A DNA stretch of 64,000 nucleotides from Ianthella basta (Eukaryota; Porifera; Demospongiae; Verongiida; Ianthellidae). How positions within the stretch are numbered: position 1 is the first letter of the stretch; each line of letters opens with the position of its first letter. A program made the translations under genes and the position numbers. The stretch covers positions 2,279,767 to 2,343,766 of the forward strand of contig OZ025877.1 of NCBI GenBank assembly GCA_964019415.1, in the 5' to 3' direction. Positions 34,534-50,400 of the stretch are shown here, one piece after another. A model generated the notes under the pieces. It did not search any database. It was given only the letters and a program-made list of their open reading frames with translations, and was not told where the DNA came from.

Positions 34534-36827
34534 ATGGCAGAGGTTCCTGTCGCAGGTGAGCCCATACAGTGTGGATATATGCCATTGGAAAGTCTAAAAG
34601 CAGCATTAGGGACTTGGATTTAATGCTATAATCCGTTCAAATCTGGATTTACCAAGGGTGGGAGACTAGCTACAATAGTTCGACTGTTGTGCTCACTGGG
34701 ACTTAATCCAGATTGGCAGGTGGCTCGAAACGTACTTCAATCCTTCATGTGAATCGCTTAAGCCCGATCATCCAGGTTGGACACAGTTCTGTTGATGGTC
34801 TTTCCCGGGCAGGTTCCCGAGCGGCCACTTCCGGACGCCATTTTAATAATGAACCGAAATAAAAATGGCGGCCGGATTTGGGCTTGAGCGAAATCACGCA
34901 AAGGTACGAAAAGGATCGCCATTTAAAACACGTGGACTGAGATTTTTACACTTTATGATGCTACTTTTAATCGACTTCTAGCCGGCCAAGCATATCCCCT
35001 CAAATCCAGCGAGAAAAGGTTATGTGTAGCTACACGTAGTCTGTTTTCGGCAGCACACATCCGAGTTTTCGCTGAAGCCGGATCGTGGCAAAATGCTCCA
35101 ATTAAGTACGTCCACACAAGTGGTTTCGGCCGACTGCAGCAGCATGCCTTTCACCTACCAGGTCTATTCACGCACTGCCATTTTAATCCGGATTCAATGC
35201 ATCCCTCTCCCTTCCACAGTGATGTGAATCTGGATCAGAAAGGTGCACAAATCTAGATTATTGTGGCTATGTGCCGGGGGGGGGGAGGGGGGGAGGGTTA
35301 CACAATGACTTTGCAATTAAGTACTATAGTCGAGCAAAATGTCTTCAGTCAAATCCCAGAAACATGACTGAAGTGTGAACTAGCTAGCTATGCAATATTT
35401 GTATGTAATAAATGACTGCCATTGTAGCAATGTCTTCAATATGCAAATTTTAATACACCGTTAAACTTGTTCTTACATTACTTGCTAAATTAATAAGGAA
35501 GATTAAAAATCAGTGGGTCATGAATGTCAATGAATCGACATCGATGACACAACGATGAGCTTAAATTTGAGCATAATAGACATTTTCCATGAGCAGTGCA
35601 GACTATTATAATAGTCTTCAGCACCATAGGTTGAGCCCTGGTGGTGAACAGAGTACGCTGAATTGCTCCATGATCATCTATTCTATTCCTCTACCTGAAT
35701 CATTAGAGATGCAACTACAGATTATCTGTGATAAAGATCGTCGTGTGAAGGTGGATCCCAACACCTCACCTCCATACTCCTGGATAGCAATATTGACAAG
35801 CAGTATTGGAAGCTGCACTGCTTTCATGGTAAATGTTCCTCGTGTGCAGAAGCAGGTTGTGCTCACTGCAAGACGCTGCCTAGATGGCCTGCCCGCAACT
35901 GATTCTGTTACACTGAGTTTCCCTGGCAAAGAGCTTGTGACTGTTCGCAGTGACCAAATCTTCTTGTCACCATCTTCTAGTGACGATTATGCTATCATAG
36001 TCCTAGACCTACCAACTGGCTCGAATTCGTCCAAAGGATTTGGATACAATGCAATCTCTCGTGATGATGAATTGACTGGTAGGCTCGTGACAATCACAGG
36101 CTTCCCCGGGGAAACAATGTGGACCAGTGGAGGGGAATTATCAAGGGTGGATGCTAGCAAGCTGTACTACAAGATAGACACTACCAGTGGTCAAAGCGGC
36201 AGTCCTATCTACACATGGTGGAATGGTTACTGGACGGTGGTTGGCATTCACACCAATGGAGGGTGCGGTCCTCAAGCTAACACAGCCAACTCCGGGAAAC
36301 GCTTGACACTACTTGTGCTGGACGACATTCTCAACAGGGCTAGCTATCCATGGCTAAACGCCACTATTCAATCAAAACAGTTCCCAAACAGATTCCTCCG
36401 AATGGACGGTCCAAAGAATAAGGTGAATGTTCAGTTTGCAGCGCTTGTTTATGAACATTTCCGCATTACACCTGTCCTAGTGCCACCTTCCCTAGCAGCG
36501 GATGAAGCCTATGACACTGCATATGTCATTGAGTCAGCACACTTTCGCGGCCGATACCTTCGTATGGATGGACAAGGAGTAAATAAGAAAACAGATCCTG
36601 GGGGAGGCACGGTGGACACTCAAAAGTACATTGGCACTTTGGAGATGTTTCAATTGGTCCACCAACCATTAGTTGATTCGAACGTGTACTCCATTGGATC
36701 CATGCATTTTAACAATGTGTACCTGCGAATGGATGGACGTGATGTAATTTCCCATCAATCATCTGGCGGAGGAACAGTTAACTGTCAGTTCGGAAGACAT
36801 ACCTTCGAAAGGTTCACAATTGGGTAA
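34534..36827 (+). CDS. Protease D: leaderless protease-trefoil protein lacking the catalytic His (2 exons)
   Basis: Proposed exon 1 (34534-34555, MAEVPVA, donor GTGAGC) joins in phase 1 to exon 2 (35707-36827, acceptor ATCATTAG), giving a 380-residue protein with no signal peptide. The protease fold is complete, with Asp in DDYAIIVL (D101) and Ser in GQSGSPIYTWWNG (S171). The His position is Arg (VLTARRC, R64), so the catalytic triad is broken. Three trefoil repeats follow (NRFLRMDGPKNKVNVQ; GRYLRMDGQGVN … GGGTVDTQ; NVYLRMDGRDVI … GGGTVNCQ), and the frame is uninterrupted to TAA. It is the best-preserved copy. A cytosolic binding protein is plausible. The exon 1 assignment rests on conservation between C and D plus correct phase, so an additional or different first exon is possible. 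Confidence 0.75.
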
Positions 36828-37812
36828 CAGCATTAGTGCGTGGACAGTTCAAGAACAAAAGCCAGTCAACTAACAAACTACATAGATTAGTGAGTTGTTA
36901 ACTAATTGATTGCCTATGGAACCTAGCATCACATTATGACATAATTATCTGTAGTGAAACTTATATTACTTTTCTATGAAATTATCCAGGAGTACTGATA
37001 TTGAATACATTATTCAATGTACACATCTGAATGTACTAGTGGCACACATATCACACTTGCATGTTAACTTAGGCATCACCTTGGCAGTACTGCACAATTT
37101 AATCTGATGTTCTCTTGCATGGGCATGAAGAGGGTGACTTGAGTAGCACTCACTTTACAGTGACATTATACTGTATATCATTGCTGCATACAGCTGCAGA
37201 TGTATGGGACAGCCCATACCACACTATATATGCATGCAGCTCAGAGTCACTGGATCACAGCCCTCATGCACTGCTACTGTAGGACAGTGTTAGCATGAAA
37301 AACCCATCAAGTATTGTGGACAGTTTATGAGGAGTATGCAGAGGATAGCACTTTCCCCTCTATACAGTCGCAAGGTACTTTATGACACGAGGACATGAAC
37401 ACAGCTTTACACCTCACACAACAGGCAGCCATTTTTGGTACTAAGTTTGAATTCAATTCTGAACGTACGTGCATTGATGCACATTAGGAATAGAAGCACC
37501 ACGATAAGACCTAATGATTATGCTCGATCGTGGTGCATCCGACATTGTGTTCAGGCATGACCGTACTTCTGCACGGCATGCCAAGACTGCACCATCAAAC
37601 CAAGTTCCAACCTCGTTACTTTAAGTGACTTGAAATAAACACACAAAACAAAAAACGTGCAAATAAAAGTAGTGAATGCACAAGTACCAACCAAGATACA
37701 AATGTCACCGTCTGTGACTGCAGCATGCAGATGCAACAAAAATACACTTTGACTTTCAAAACAGGCATTGGTGTTAGTGTGTCCATTTGACACACCACAT
37801 ACTGCACATCCA

Positions 37813-40803
<2,991 letters not shown>

Positions 40804-40992
40804 TTTCCAATATATACGGATTACTCGTAATAATCAGTTGATATGTACTCAGCATAGATAGTTTCCCTCAGCATAGCTACATGTAACCACATATCCTGCA
40901 CTTTATCGTACACTCTACACAGTATAAAGTATGCACATATGTATATGTGTTGCTGCATGGTAATTTATAACACATGGTGCTAGGTAGACGAG

Positions 40993-42358
40993 TCACTCCA
41001 CTCTTGGCTTCATGGTGACAATGCAGTCAGCCGGGTAAGCACTTGGCAGAAAGGCAAGCTCATCGCTCTTGGAGGTGCGCTTCCTGGTCCAGGTGCAAGT
41101 AGTCGCAAGCACAGCCAGGAACACCATCATGTGGTTAACAGCGTACTCCCTCCCAGCGCACATGTGAGAACCAGTGCCAAACACCAGGAAATTCTTAGCA
41201 AACTTTGCATCTTCTTGCAGTTTGGGACCCATTCGATCAGGATTGAATTTCTCTGGCTCAGAGTATCTTTCCCTGCATGAAGAGATGATGGATGAGAAGA
41301 CAATAGAGTCTTTAGGGACAACAAAGTCGTCAGCCAGCTGAATGTCACTTTGAGCTCGGTGTCCCCACATTGGGACTGGAGGTTTGAAACGAAGGATTTC
41401 CTTGACAACCTGCCGTGTGTACGTCATGCTCTGAAGCATTTCACTGCTGATGTGCTCACTGTTAGGATTAACCGCCCTCTGTTCCTGGTACACCTTCTCC
41501 AATAAATCTGGGTAATCAGCCATCAAGGCCAACCACGTGAGTGAGTGAGGATGTAGAAGCATCCTGTGCTGCAAAAAGCATGTCCAGCACTGTAGAAGAA
41601 ATCATAGGTGCCTTGCAGTGTTCAGGTTCTGGTTCAGCATCCTCAACAGCTTTGCAAGTCTCTTCCAGAGCACTCTGACTCCAGACGTCAAACAAGCACT
41701 GTGGCGAACTTCCTCCACGCATTACCTGCATTGATTCTTCTACAGCACGTAATAGAACCTGTTCCACCTCTTCCCGGGCGCGGTGTGCCTTCCACACTCC
41801 ACTGCCAGGGAGGTTAATGGGGAGAGAACTAAAGGCCTCACCCATAATGCGCATTAGCTCTGAAAAGCAATCAGGATTTTCAAGATAGGGACCAAGAAAA
41901 ACAGTTTGAGAACTGTGCAAGTTGAGACGTCGCAAATGTGTCCTCATCTCCACATTCTCTGGTCCTTCAGTAAGCCACTTTCCCACAAAATCACATATAA
42001 CCCTTTCCTGCACACTGATGTACAGACCCAAAGCCTTCCGAGTGAATAGGTTAATAAAAGACTTACGAAGGGCCTTGTGTTTCTCCCCAGTCATGTACAT
42101 CACACACTCGTCTCCAAACACAGCATTTGCATTTGTCTAGAGTTGCACAATGTTAGCGAAATCAGTGGGCGAGTTCTTGAGGAATGGCAGTCTGGCATAC
42201 TTGGCCTTGGTGCATAGAGCCATGAACTTGCCTCCAATGTAGTTCCAGGAAAGTCCTGATTTTGTGGCCCAATTTCTCTGTTTCTGCCAAAATGCCACCG
42301 GATGTCTCACCAACTCAAGAGTTGCACCAACAAAGGGAATAGAGAAGAATGAGAGCAT
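40993..42358 (-). pseudogene. CYP710: CYP710-like cytochrome P450 (sterol C22-desaturase type), disrupted
   Basis: Read on the minus strand, the product has the CYP710 pattern: SIPFVGATLELVRHPVAFW, ALRKSFINLF, the I-helix AAQDASTSS, ExxR as KEILRFKPP, EKFNPDRM, and the heme loop FGTGSHMCAG. CYP710/CYP61 enzymes introduce the C22 double bond of sterols in the endoplasmic reticulum. Two lesions are visible. There is an in-frame TAG at 42137-42139 (NIVQL-stop-TNANAVFGDE). There is also a (GTGA)3 run at 41537-41548 where two units would keep the frame, shifting the reading frame just after the I-helix motif. The N-terminal membrane anchor is missing or in an unseen upstream exon; the reading may begin at an acceptor CTGTTAG near 42370. 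Both lesions are simple, so a recent pseudogene or polishing errors are the alternatives. Confidence 0.85.
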
Positions 42359-42525
42359 AAGAGCATTGCTAACAGGTGGAGAAACTGTATAGATATAGGG
42401 GGCTTATTGAAGGGGAATATGTAACAACTAACCTGACAACAGGACTAAAGGTTCATGGAAGAGCTATAAGACTGAGAATGCCTTCAACCTAGCTTGGAGC
42501 ATGCATTAGCTGGCATGTACCATAC

Positions 42526-42664
<139 letters not shown>

Positions 42665-43209
42665 CAGACACAGACAAATGCATGTGTATGCCTAAATGTT
42701 ATGAACCACACACACCACACTCATCTATAGTTGATCAAGAACAATTCCAGCAGCCTTTAGTTGTTGAGCACTGCCTTTCATACAATACATACATACTATA
42801 CAACAAATATAGTCATGGCTACCAGCCGCATGATGGTAGCCAACTGTGCTGATTTCTTCATAAACAATTAAGCTTGCTAGCTAGCTAGCCATTGAAGATG
42901 CCATTGAAGATATCCGAGGTAATCTATGTATTGCAGTCTCCTGGAGTCCATGTGTACAGTGAGTTACATTCTACTTCTGTTACTTAATAATATGGAAGAG
43001 GAAAAACATTCACTAATGGAGACATCTACGCGCCGGGGGCGATGAATGAGAGGGACGTCCCTTCCCAGCCTTAAGCGCCCGGCGTTTAGATGGGACGGTC
43101 TAGCGAGCCAGACTACTAATGGAGGGACACGTACACGATAGCTACGTGCATGCTCTGTAGCGTTCTCCGGGAACGAGGGGAATTACGGTAGGGTTACGTA
43201 ATCAAGTGA

Positions 43210-43228
43210 TTGGAAGGGCGTCACCCTA
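43210..43228 (+). promoter_or_regulatory. Conserved promoter block of death-domain gene 1
   Basis: GGAAGGGCGTCACCCTA is shared with 47182-47198, at a similar distance upstream of the paralogous first exons (about 220 and 290 bases). GGGTGACGCCC-type sequence is the only clear match between the two upstream regions apart from CTCAGTCCA/CTCAGCTCA, which suggests selection or recent duplication. Confidence 0.45.
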
Positions 43229-43435
43229 GTCCACTCAGCTCAGTGTTCATGGTTTACAAATTGGTTGATATATCTTCAACTCAATCTCGTTTCATCCGCA
43301 ACTGGGACATCTACTTGTTTTCGTGACGATCAACTAAGACGTCACAGTTACATCCATAGGCACGCGTAGCTACGAATTCGAAGTTGTCAATCTCCATCTA
43401 CCAGCGCTGCTATAGCTACTGCTGATTAATGGCTA

Positions 43436-44696
43436 ATGGCCCAAGCTCTTCCGAGTGAAGGCACTGCAGAGAGACGTGAGTTTCAGTCCAGACATGTGTC
43501 TATCTAGTTAGCCATAATAGGCAGCTAGCTGTGTCGATAACCATGCAATATGGTTAACGTTCTTGTGGTGCGCACAGCCACAAGGCAGTTAGCTAGCTAC
43601 GTAGTTTGCGCAGGTTGGAGGTATGCGCGTAACATATATACGTTACTACGTCAGGCAAACTTGTCCTCCTTCGAAAAGTGCGTACTATATCATGTAGCTA
43701 TTAGCTACCTATTATAGTATAGCTGCATTCATTGTTTGCCTAGTAAATTCTATTGGGTCATGGCCTATTATCGTTAAGTTTGTCTCTGGCTGCAGCATGC
43801 ACTGATTTGCATCTGTGTATCATAGCAAATCCTAACCACAGACAAATGGCACTAGCTAGCTACTGCTTCCCAGCTTGCCATCATATGGTGTGAGTCAGAG
43901 TGATCGCATTTGTACTCGAAATTCCAAGTCACTCCGATGCTAAATATAATATAGAATGACTTCACACGTACATTCAAACACACAGGTATTGCTTATGCAG
44001 AACCAAGACCAGCTGGTATTTTGTAATAGTTGTTATGACATTGTTATTATAATAACTGCAGATGCCGATGTCTTACAGCAGCGCCCAACATTGCAGCTTC
44101 TTGCCAAGTTTGTAGTCCCGTGTGTTACTCCCAACTGGTACTTCCTGGGTGTTTTGCTTGGTGTCCCTATCATTGCACTGGACACTATTGACAGAGAAGA
44201 AAAGGAGTTGAGGAAGGCTTGTATTAAGATGTTTGCAAAATGGTTTGATGAAGGAGCAGACCCACAGTGTAGTTGGAAGCATATGCTAGAAGCTGTTGCA
44301 GAATTATCGGGGATTGGCGTTAGTAACAACATTGAAAGAAAGGTAATTGAGCATCTGAGTCAAGAACAGCAAAGAGGGGAAAATGACCTACACAGTGTAA
44401 GCTATAATAATATAATAGTCTAGCAGTGCACTGTATTCTTATTAATTGCTATACAAATTACAGCTGCCATGGCATACAATAATTGACATTTTCTCGCATT
44501 TGTAAGTTTAACTATTCACAGCATAGCAATGTTTCCCTGTTATTTCCTACCTTAGGAAAGCCCACCCGCAATGCAGAATACTCCGCCTCTTGTAGATGAA
44601 CCAAATGACACCCAAGAGTGGGCACCAACCACCCCTACATCTACTCCCACAGATAACAATCCCACAGTGCAAATGTACAGTGCTGGAAACAGACAA
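43436..44696 (+). CDS. Death-domain gene 1 (death domain plus linker), 3 exons, 3' end uncertain
   Basis: Exon 1 (43436-43475) encodes MAQALPSEGTAER and ends at GTGAGT, phase 1. Exon 2 (44062-44396, acceptor AACTGCAG, donor GTAAGC) is a death domain: NWYFLGVLLGVPIIALDTI, KACIKMFAKWF, CSWKHMLEAVAEL, SNNIERKVIEHL. Exon 3 (44556-44696, 141 bases, phase 0 at both ends, donor GTGAGC) is a Pro/Thr-rich linker (ESPPAMQNTPPLVDEPND …). Death domains mediate homotypic assembly of apoptosis and immune signalling complexes. No in-frame stop or further exon is found before 47472. The gene may therefore be truncated, or its transcript may splice onto downstream exons of the next gene, whose acceptors are also phase 0. 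It is a clear paralogue of the first exons of the gene at 47472. Confidence 0.75.
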
Positions 44697-45546
44697 GTGA
44701 GCTACAAACCTATGGACATTGTGTTAGCCTGAATCTAGTAACTTTTATTTGATTACTTAAGCATTCATTACCCTAATGGGAGACTAGGGAAACAGTAAGT
44801 TAAATCGCCATCACTAAATATCAAAGACTAACACTGTTTCAGGAAACAAATTCCCTAAAGTACAACTGTGACGGTAGCTATGCTGAGTCAATTTTCTTCA
44901 AATGGCTGGGAGTCATGTGATCATTTGACATCACAAATACAGTATAGTTATAAACTATGCAGTTTGCTATAGCTACTTGATTTATTATCAGCTTTCCAAA
45001 CACGACACGCAATGCCACGGGTCTATATACATATTTTAGCATTGCATGCAAAATCCTTCACTCGTCCATGCCTCATGTCACTGTCATCGTTCAGGACTAC
45101 ACATACGTACGTATGCAATTGTATACTGCAGCTTTATATTGACATTAATATGACATATGTACGTACAAATGAGGATAGTTTATATAAATGGCTGTAAGCA
45201 TGTGTGGCCCTTATTTATATACAATAACTACTACTGCATAGATTGAGAGAAGACGAAGACCATTTTCTACAATGTGGTAGTACGTACACCACACAACTTG
45301 CTGCTGGATGAATGATATGGTCCATGCACCACACGGACATACATTGAGAGACACACACACCTAATGCTTCTTGTAGCCATAGTAATTTGTAGCCATTGAA
45401 GTCATCAAAATAATTATTACTGCTGCTCTAAGAAAAAATTATTGTTTTACGTTGTACTGTTGGTTGGTTGTTGAACTGCTGTGTGGAATGTTTGTCCATT
45501 GCTGGCCATGCTCGGATCAAAGACCTATAGCTGTTATTGCAACATG

Positions 45547-45549
<3 letters not shown>

Positions 45550-45611
<62 letters not shown>

Positions 45612-45726
45612 GCACGCGTGTGTGTGCGTGTGCACGCGTGTGTGTGCGTGTGTGTGCAGTGTGTAAGTGTGTGTGTGTGTATGTGTGTGCGTGCATGTGT
45701 GTGTGTGCAGTGTGTGTGTGTGTGTT
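45550..45726. repeat. (GT)n microsatellite with GCGTGCACGC units
   Basis: About 55 bases of pure GT followed by GT with regular CGTGTGCACGC and GCAGTGTG interruptions. Confidence 0.97.
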
Positions 45727-46142
45727 ATAAGCGTGTGTACTGCATGTAACATTTTGTATGCATTATATAATAACTATTTAATGCATATGCGAGCGCACAT
45801 GTATATTTGCAAAGGTGTGCACATATGCATGTGTGTGTACATTTACCTGCTTGTGTGTCGAAATCCATGCATGCTATGGGCTGGTATTCTAACCTGTAAA
45901 TTCTTACACGGTCATAAATACTGTATAGTTATTATTGCTAGCTCATATAATATAATATCTGTGTGCATGGCTAGGTGTGCTGCCATGGCTGATCCTGCAT
46001 GTGCACTATAATAGCTTGCAAAATAGACAGATATTGATAGTCCAATCCTGATCCTCATCAGGGCTTATGTGATCTACTAACCTGTCAGGCAAGTACTTCT
46101 TGTCATTGTGCATGAAATGCTTTACATGAATAATTACATTAC

Positions 46143-46475
46143 ATGTGCAGAGTGATCAGTAGCTACAGGTGTGTATGTATGTACAATATAACCTATACGT
46201 ATATGGCTGCATGTGATGAATTTGTAACACTACAATTGTATGACTGTGATCCTCACATGTAAATGCTGTACGTTAAATACTGATGACACGGTCAGGGTAC
46301 AAAGTCACGAACAATTGTTACATTATGATGTGCAGAGTGATCAGTAGCTACAGCTGTGTATTATATAAACTATAAATACATGACCATATGTGATGAATTT
46401 GTAATGCTACAGATTGTATGGTCCTCACATGTAAATGCTGTACGTTAAATATCGATGACAAGGTCAGGGTGCATA
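46143..46475 (+). repeat. Tandem duplication of about 150 bp
   Basis: Two diverged units, 46147-46300 and 46331-46475, share GTGCAGAGTGATCAGTAGCT, TGTGATGAATTTGTAA and TCACATGTAAATGCTGTACG in the same order. Confidence 0.9.
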
Positions 46476-47471
46476 GCTGCACACGGTCTGAGTTAGTTGT
46501 TTGTAAAATATCATCCCTAAACTGTATACCTACCATAATGTACAGTGAATTGTGTGCTTTGTTGGGCGTGTGTGCGAGTCTGACTTGTTTCTAATTGTAA
46601 TTATATACTTTTAACTATATTTAATGAACAGTGTATAATTTAGTTAAAGCTACAGTGATGTGTACTATATAGCTACAGTTTACAGCAATTGCAATGAGTA
46701 AAATTGAGATCTGATGTGCTTATACATACTTAGCTATAGCTATTAGCACTAAACAACACACACAACACTATACACATAGGACACAAACAGCAACCATAGC
46801 ATGGTAACATTACACAATGCACAGAACCGTACACACATGCATACACACAGGCACGTGTGTACTCGCAACACAGTGACGCACACACACACACACATTCACA
46901 TAGCTAGCAAAATTGCTACACACGCATGCATATATAGCTACACACACTGGACTGCCTAGAGCACTGCATGCTCACGCGGAATTAATTATTTGGTTAGCTG
47001 ATGTACATACTTCTTCAACAATAATTATTATGTCAGACAAGCTCGGAATTGTGACCTGAAAAGGTATTCATCAGCAATGGAGTTGTACAGCGTATTAAGG
47101 AATAGTCAACCATGCATGCATATGCATGTGCCCAATAGCCAAATATCAGACAACTTGCACAATTAGGATGTTTTGGAAGGCGGAAGGGCGTCACCCTACT
47201 TTGCGGCTCAGTCCAGCTCGCGGACTGAGCTAGAAGATGATGTTGAAACTCATCTAACCTGCCTGGCCTTAGTTGCTGTTCTGAATCCGGCATCCCTATC
47301 CACCCTCCTGTGTGCACTCCAGGAGTCCTTTCGTGACGCGCGGACGCTCGTGTCCGGTGGAAGGTGGAGTAGCTAGCTAGCTATAGGTACCGTCCGACTA
47401 CAGACACGTGGATTTCCCAGCCACGTACCCAGCTACAGTGCGTCTAACAGACCTTGCTGGTTTAGCTATTG

Positions 47472-50400
47472 ATGGCCCAAGCGCTCCCGACAGAAAGCGG
47501 TGAACGGAGGGGTGAGCTTGTCAGAGTAGGGGCTGCTACGTGCTACTTGCTAGTCTAGTTATTATTCTGGGGGATTGGGGGTATTCGCCCATTGAAGCAT
47601 AGAGCGAAAGGCGAGACAGTTAGGCCATTTCAACTGAGATTGGTATACCTGGGTGGCCATGCATTTATAGGCAGGAACACTGTCGCTGAAGGATCAAATG
47701 TAGCTAGCTACTGACGCTACTTTAGGACACATATGACAACTTAGTCATTTGTTGCTATCCTTCTGAATTGCTGCAGATGCTGCTCTCCTGCTGCAATGTC
47801 CAACCGAGCGGCTATTGAACAAGTTTGTAGTCCCTCATATCATTCATGAATGGCGCGTTTTTGGCATTTCTCTCGGTGTGTCTGCTAATGCAGTGGAGAC
47901 TATTTACAGGGAAGAGAAGGATTCCAGGTACGCCTGTATTAAGATGTTCACACAATGGTTGCGTGATGGAGCACGCCAGCAGGGTGGTGGATGTACCTGG
48001 AAGGAACTACTGGAAGCTGTTTCAGATTCATCTGGGCCTGGAGTTAGCAATGAAATTGAACGAAAGCTGACTGAACATCTGGCCCTGGTGCAAGTGCAAC
48101 AACAGGAAAAACAGGTAAGCTTGTGTCCTGTCTGCCCTATCCTGCAGCTAGTTAGCTACACTGCATGCCTGGCCAATGCCTTTTCAGGCCCAGGCATTGG
48201 GAGCACACTTATAGTGTTAACTCCCAACATCGTGCAACATTTATAGCCTGAAACCATAGCTACACTGTTTGTACTTTTCCTCAATCAGGCATCATCAGTT
48301 CATTCTCGCATTGAGCAGTTCGAGAAGAATGCAGAAGAAAAACCAACTGTGAGACCTATGCAAAGGGGAACTAGAAAAACTGTTCTAGCAACACCACACC
48401 AAGCAGAATCACNNNNNNNNNNNNNNNNNNNNNNNNNNNNNNNNNNNNNNNNNNNNNNNNNNNNNNNNNNNNNNNNNNNNNNNNNNNNNNNNNNNNNNNN
48501 NNNNNNNNNNNNNNNNNNNNNNNNNNNNNNNNNNNNNNNNNNNNNNNNNNNNNNNNNNNNNNNNNNNNNNNNNNNNNNNNNNNNNNNNNNNNNNNNNNNN
48601 NNNNNNNNNNNNCATTGTGTTTTGCAAGCAATTAGTCTGCAATTAGTCCATCATGTAGTTAGATCTGCCCCTCATTGACCATAAGGTCAATGGGTTTGTC
48701 GATCAGGTTGAGTGCTTTCACGGGTCTGTGGAAAGACGATCTTGCTCCTCTCAAGCACATGATTGCCGAATCAATGAGCGAGAAGGCGACTTTGCTGCGG
48801 ATCATCTTCATTGTGGAGCTGTACGAGGAGGAGTGTTTCTCTGAGATCATGGAAGCCAGCCTCTTGAACACAATGGATACTGAGGGACCCCAGCCACCAG
48901 TCGTGGCGAGGACAATAGGGGTAAATGAAGCATGCTCAACTTCTATCACTCTTCTTTCATATGCCCTTCTTTTCTCCTTTTCATGTCATCTGTAACTTGC
49001 TGCTATTGTTCCTGAGCAATTAGAAGACGCGTATGGGTTAAACACCCTTACATCAAAGAATGCGATCTCCCTATTGCTTCCCCAGAAACCTTGTGCTTTG
49101 ACATCCAGTCTGGCATTGTCCTCTGTGTTGGCTGTTCTCTCATTGAAAGTTTCGCCAGCCAGTGCTTGGAGGTGTGGCTCAACTTCTACATTATGGCATG
49201 TCTCCGTTAAGAGCTGGGCAGTGATGTCTCTGATTCTGTCATGTCTGATGGATGGAAATGCTCATTTTGAGCAGCTGAAGGCGTGTTCTGTTGTAAAGGG
49301 TGCACCACATGAGCAGTGAGCTGGGAGTCTGAGAGGCTTCCATCTGTAGCGCAGGCAGAGGGCATCTCTGAAAGCTTGTTTGTGTAGTGTGAACCCGTGC
49401 TCTTTGATTGGGAGAGAGGTCAACCACGCTGAGGCTCCCTTCTCTGAGGCCAGCTCCATTACTCTCTGGAGATTGGAGGGCAATGACTGCTTCAGCCTCA
49501 ATGCTCCATCTTGCTGTTCAAGCCTTCGCTTTCTACTCACCTCGCTCCTCAACTGCTTCTGTGTCATTCCAACTTCATCATCATGCTGTTGGTTACAGAT
49601 CAGATTCACCAGGGGTGCTGTGATAGTGGAGGATGCTTCAAACTCCTTCGTGGTGTTTGATGTTGGAATGGGGATGCCCAGTCCACCGTCTCTCACTGGT
49701 AAAGCTATCAGTTTCCTCTCATCCTCACTTAGTGCATGTCTGCCAGTTATTTCTGGCAGCAGTTCGTATCTGATAACATCTTCTAGGGGTTGGAACAACT
49801 CATCTATGTCAGGCACCAGTCTCATCAGATATGTCCACCTTGCCATGACACCATGGGTCAATGCTGCGTATGCTGCTTGAGGTTGGGTTTTGGCTATAGT
49901 GGACAGACACTTGACTTTGTTCACCCATTTCTGTACTTTGTTCCTGACAAATGTTTCTGCAAAGTTTCGGGTTCCAAGGGGTGCTCCTAGATGCTTCTGT
50001 CCTTCCACTGAGATGTTAACTCCTGTTCTTCTGAAACTGTCTTTGCCCGTTGCAAAGCACTTTGCTTTACAATAAGCCAGCACTTGCTGGCATTTGGTAT
50101 GTAACCAAACTGAGGGCCATGATCTTGGATGTCATCCCACCATGCCCGGAGGTCATCTACCTTCCCCCCCTCTGTCGCGTCATCTGCAAACCATACATGG
50201 TTGACCTCTTTTGGAAGCCTGCAAATCAATGGAAGTGTGCCTATAGCGTACATTGACATTGCCAATTGGTCCCCTTGCGTGGTCCCCTCCTGAGAAAGGA
50301 TAATTCCCCCATCAATGAACAATGCAGGATCATCCCGATAAGTGTTGGTCAATATTGGAGCAATTGTTGGGCACAGAATGTGTGCATTCCTCAAAGCTGC

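Larger units (their letters stand above)
34390..37740 (+). repeat. Segmental duplication block D (partner: 29940-33900)
   Basis: Second, better-preserved copy of block C. The right edge leads directly into the intact AS3MT gene. Confidence 0.85.
44697..47471. other. Intergenic or intron, with GT tract and a small tandem duplication
   Basis: No gene recognised in 2.8 kb. It contains a GT tract (45550-45726), a local duplication (46143-46475) and the promoter-like block near 47182. Confidence 0.5.

Noticed and set aside
49380..49880. Plus-strand 166-residue frame over the second RT
   Set aside because: Shadow of the minus-strand RT thumb region.
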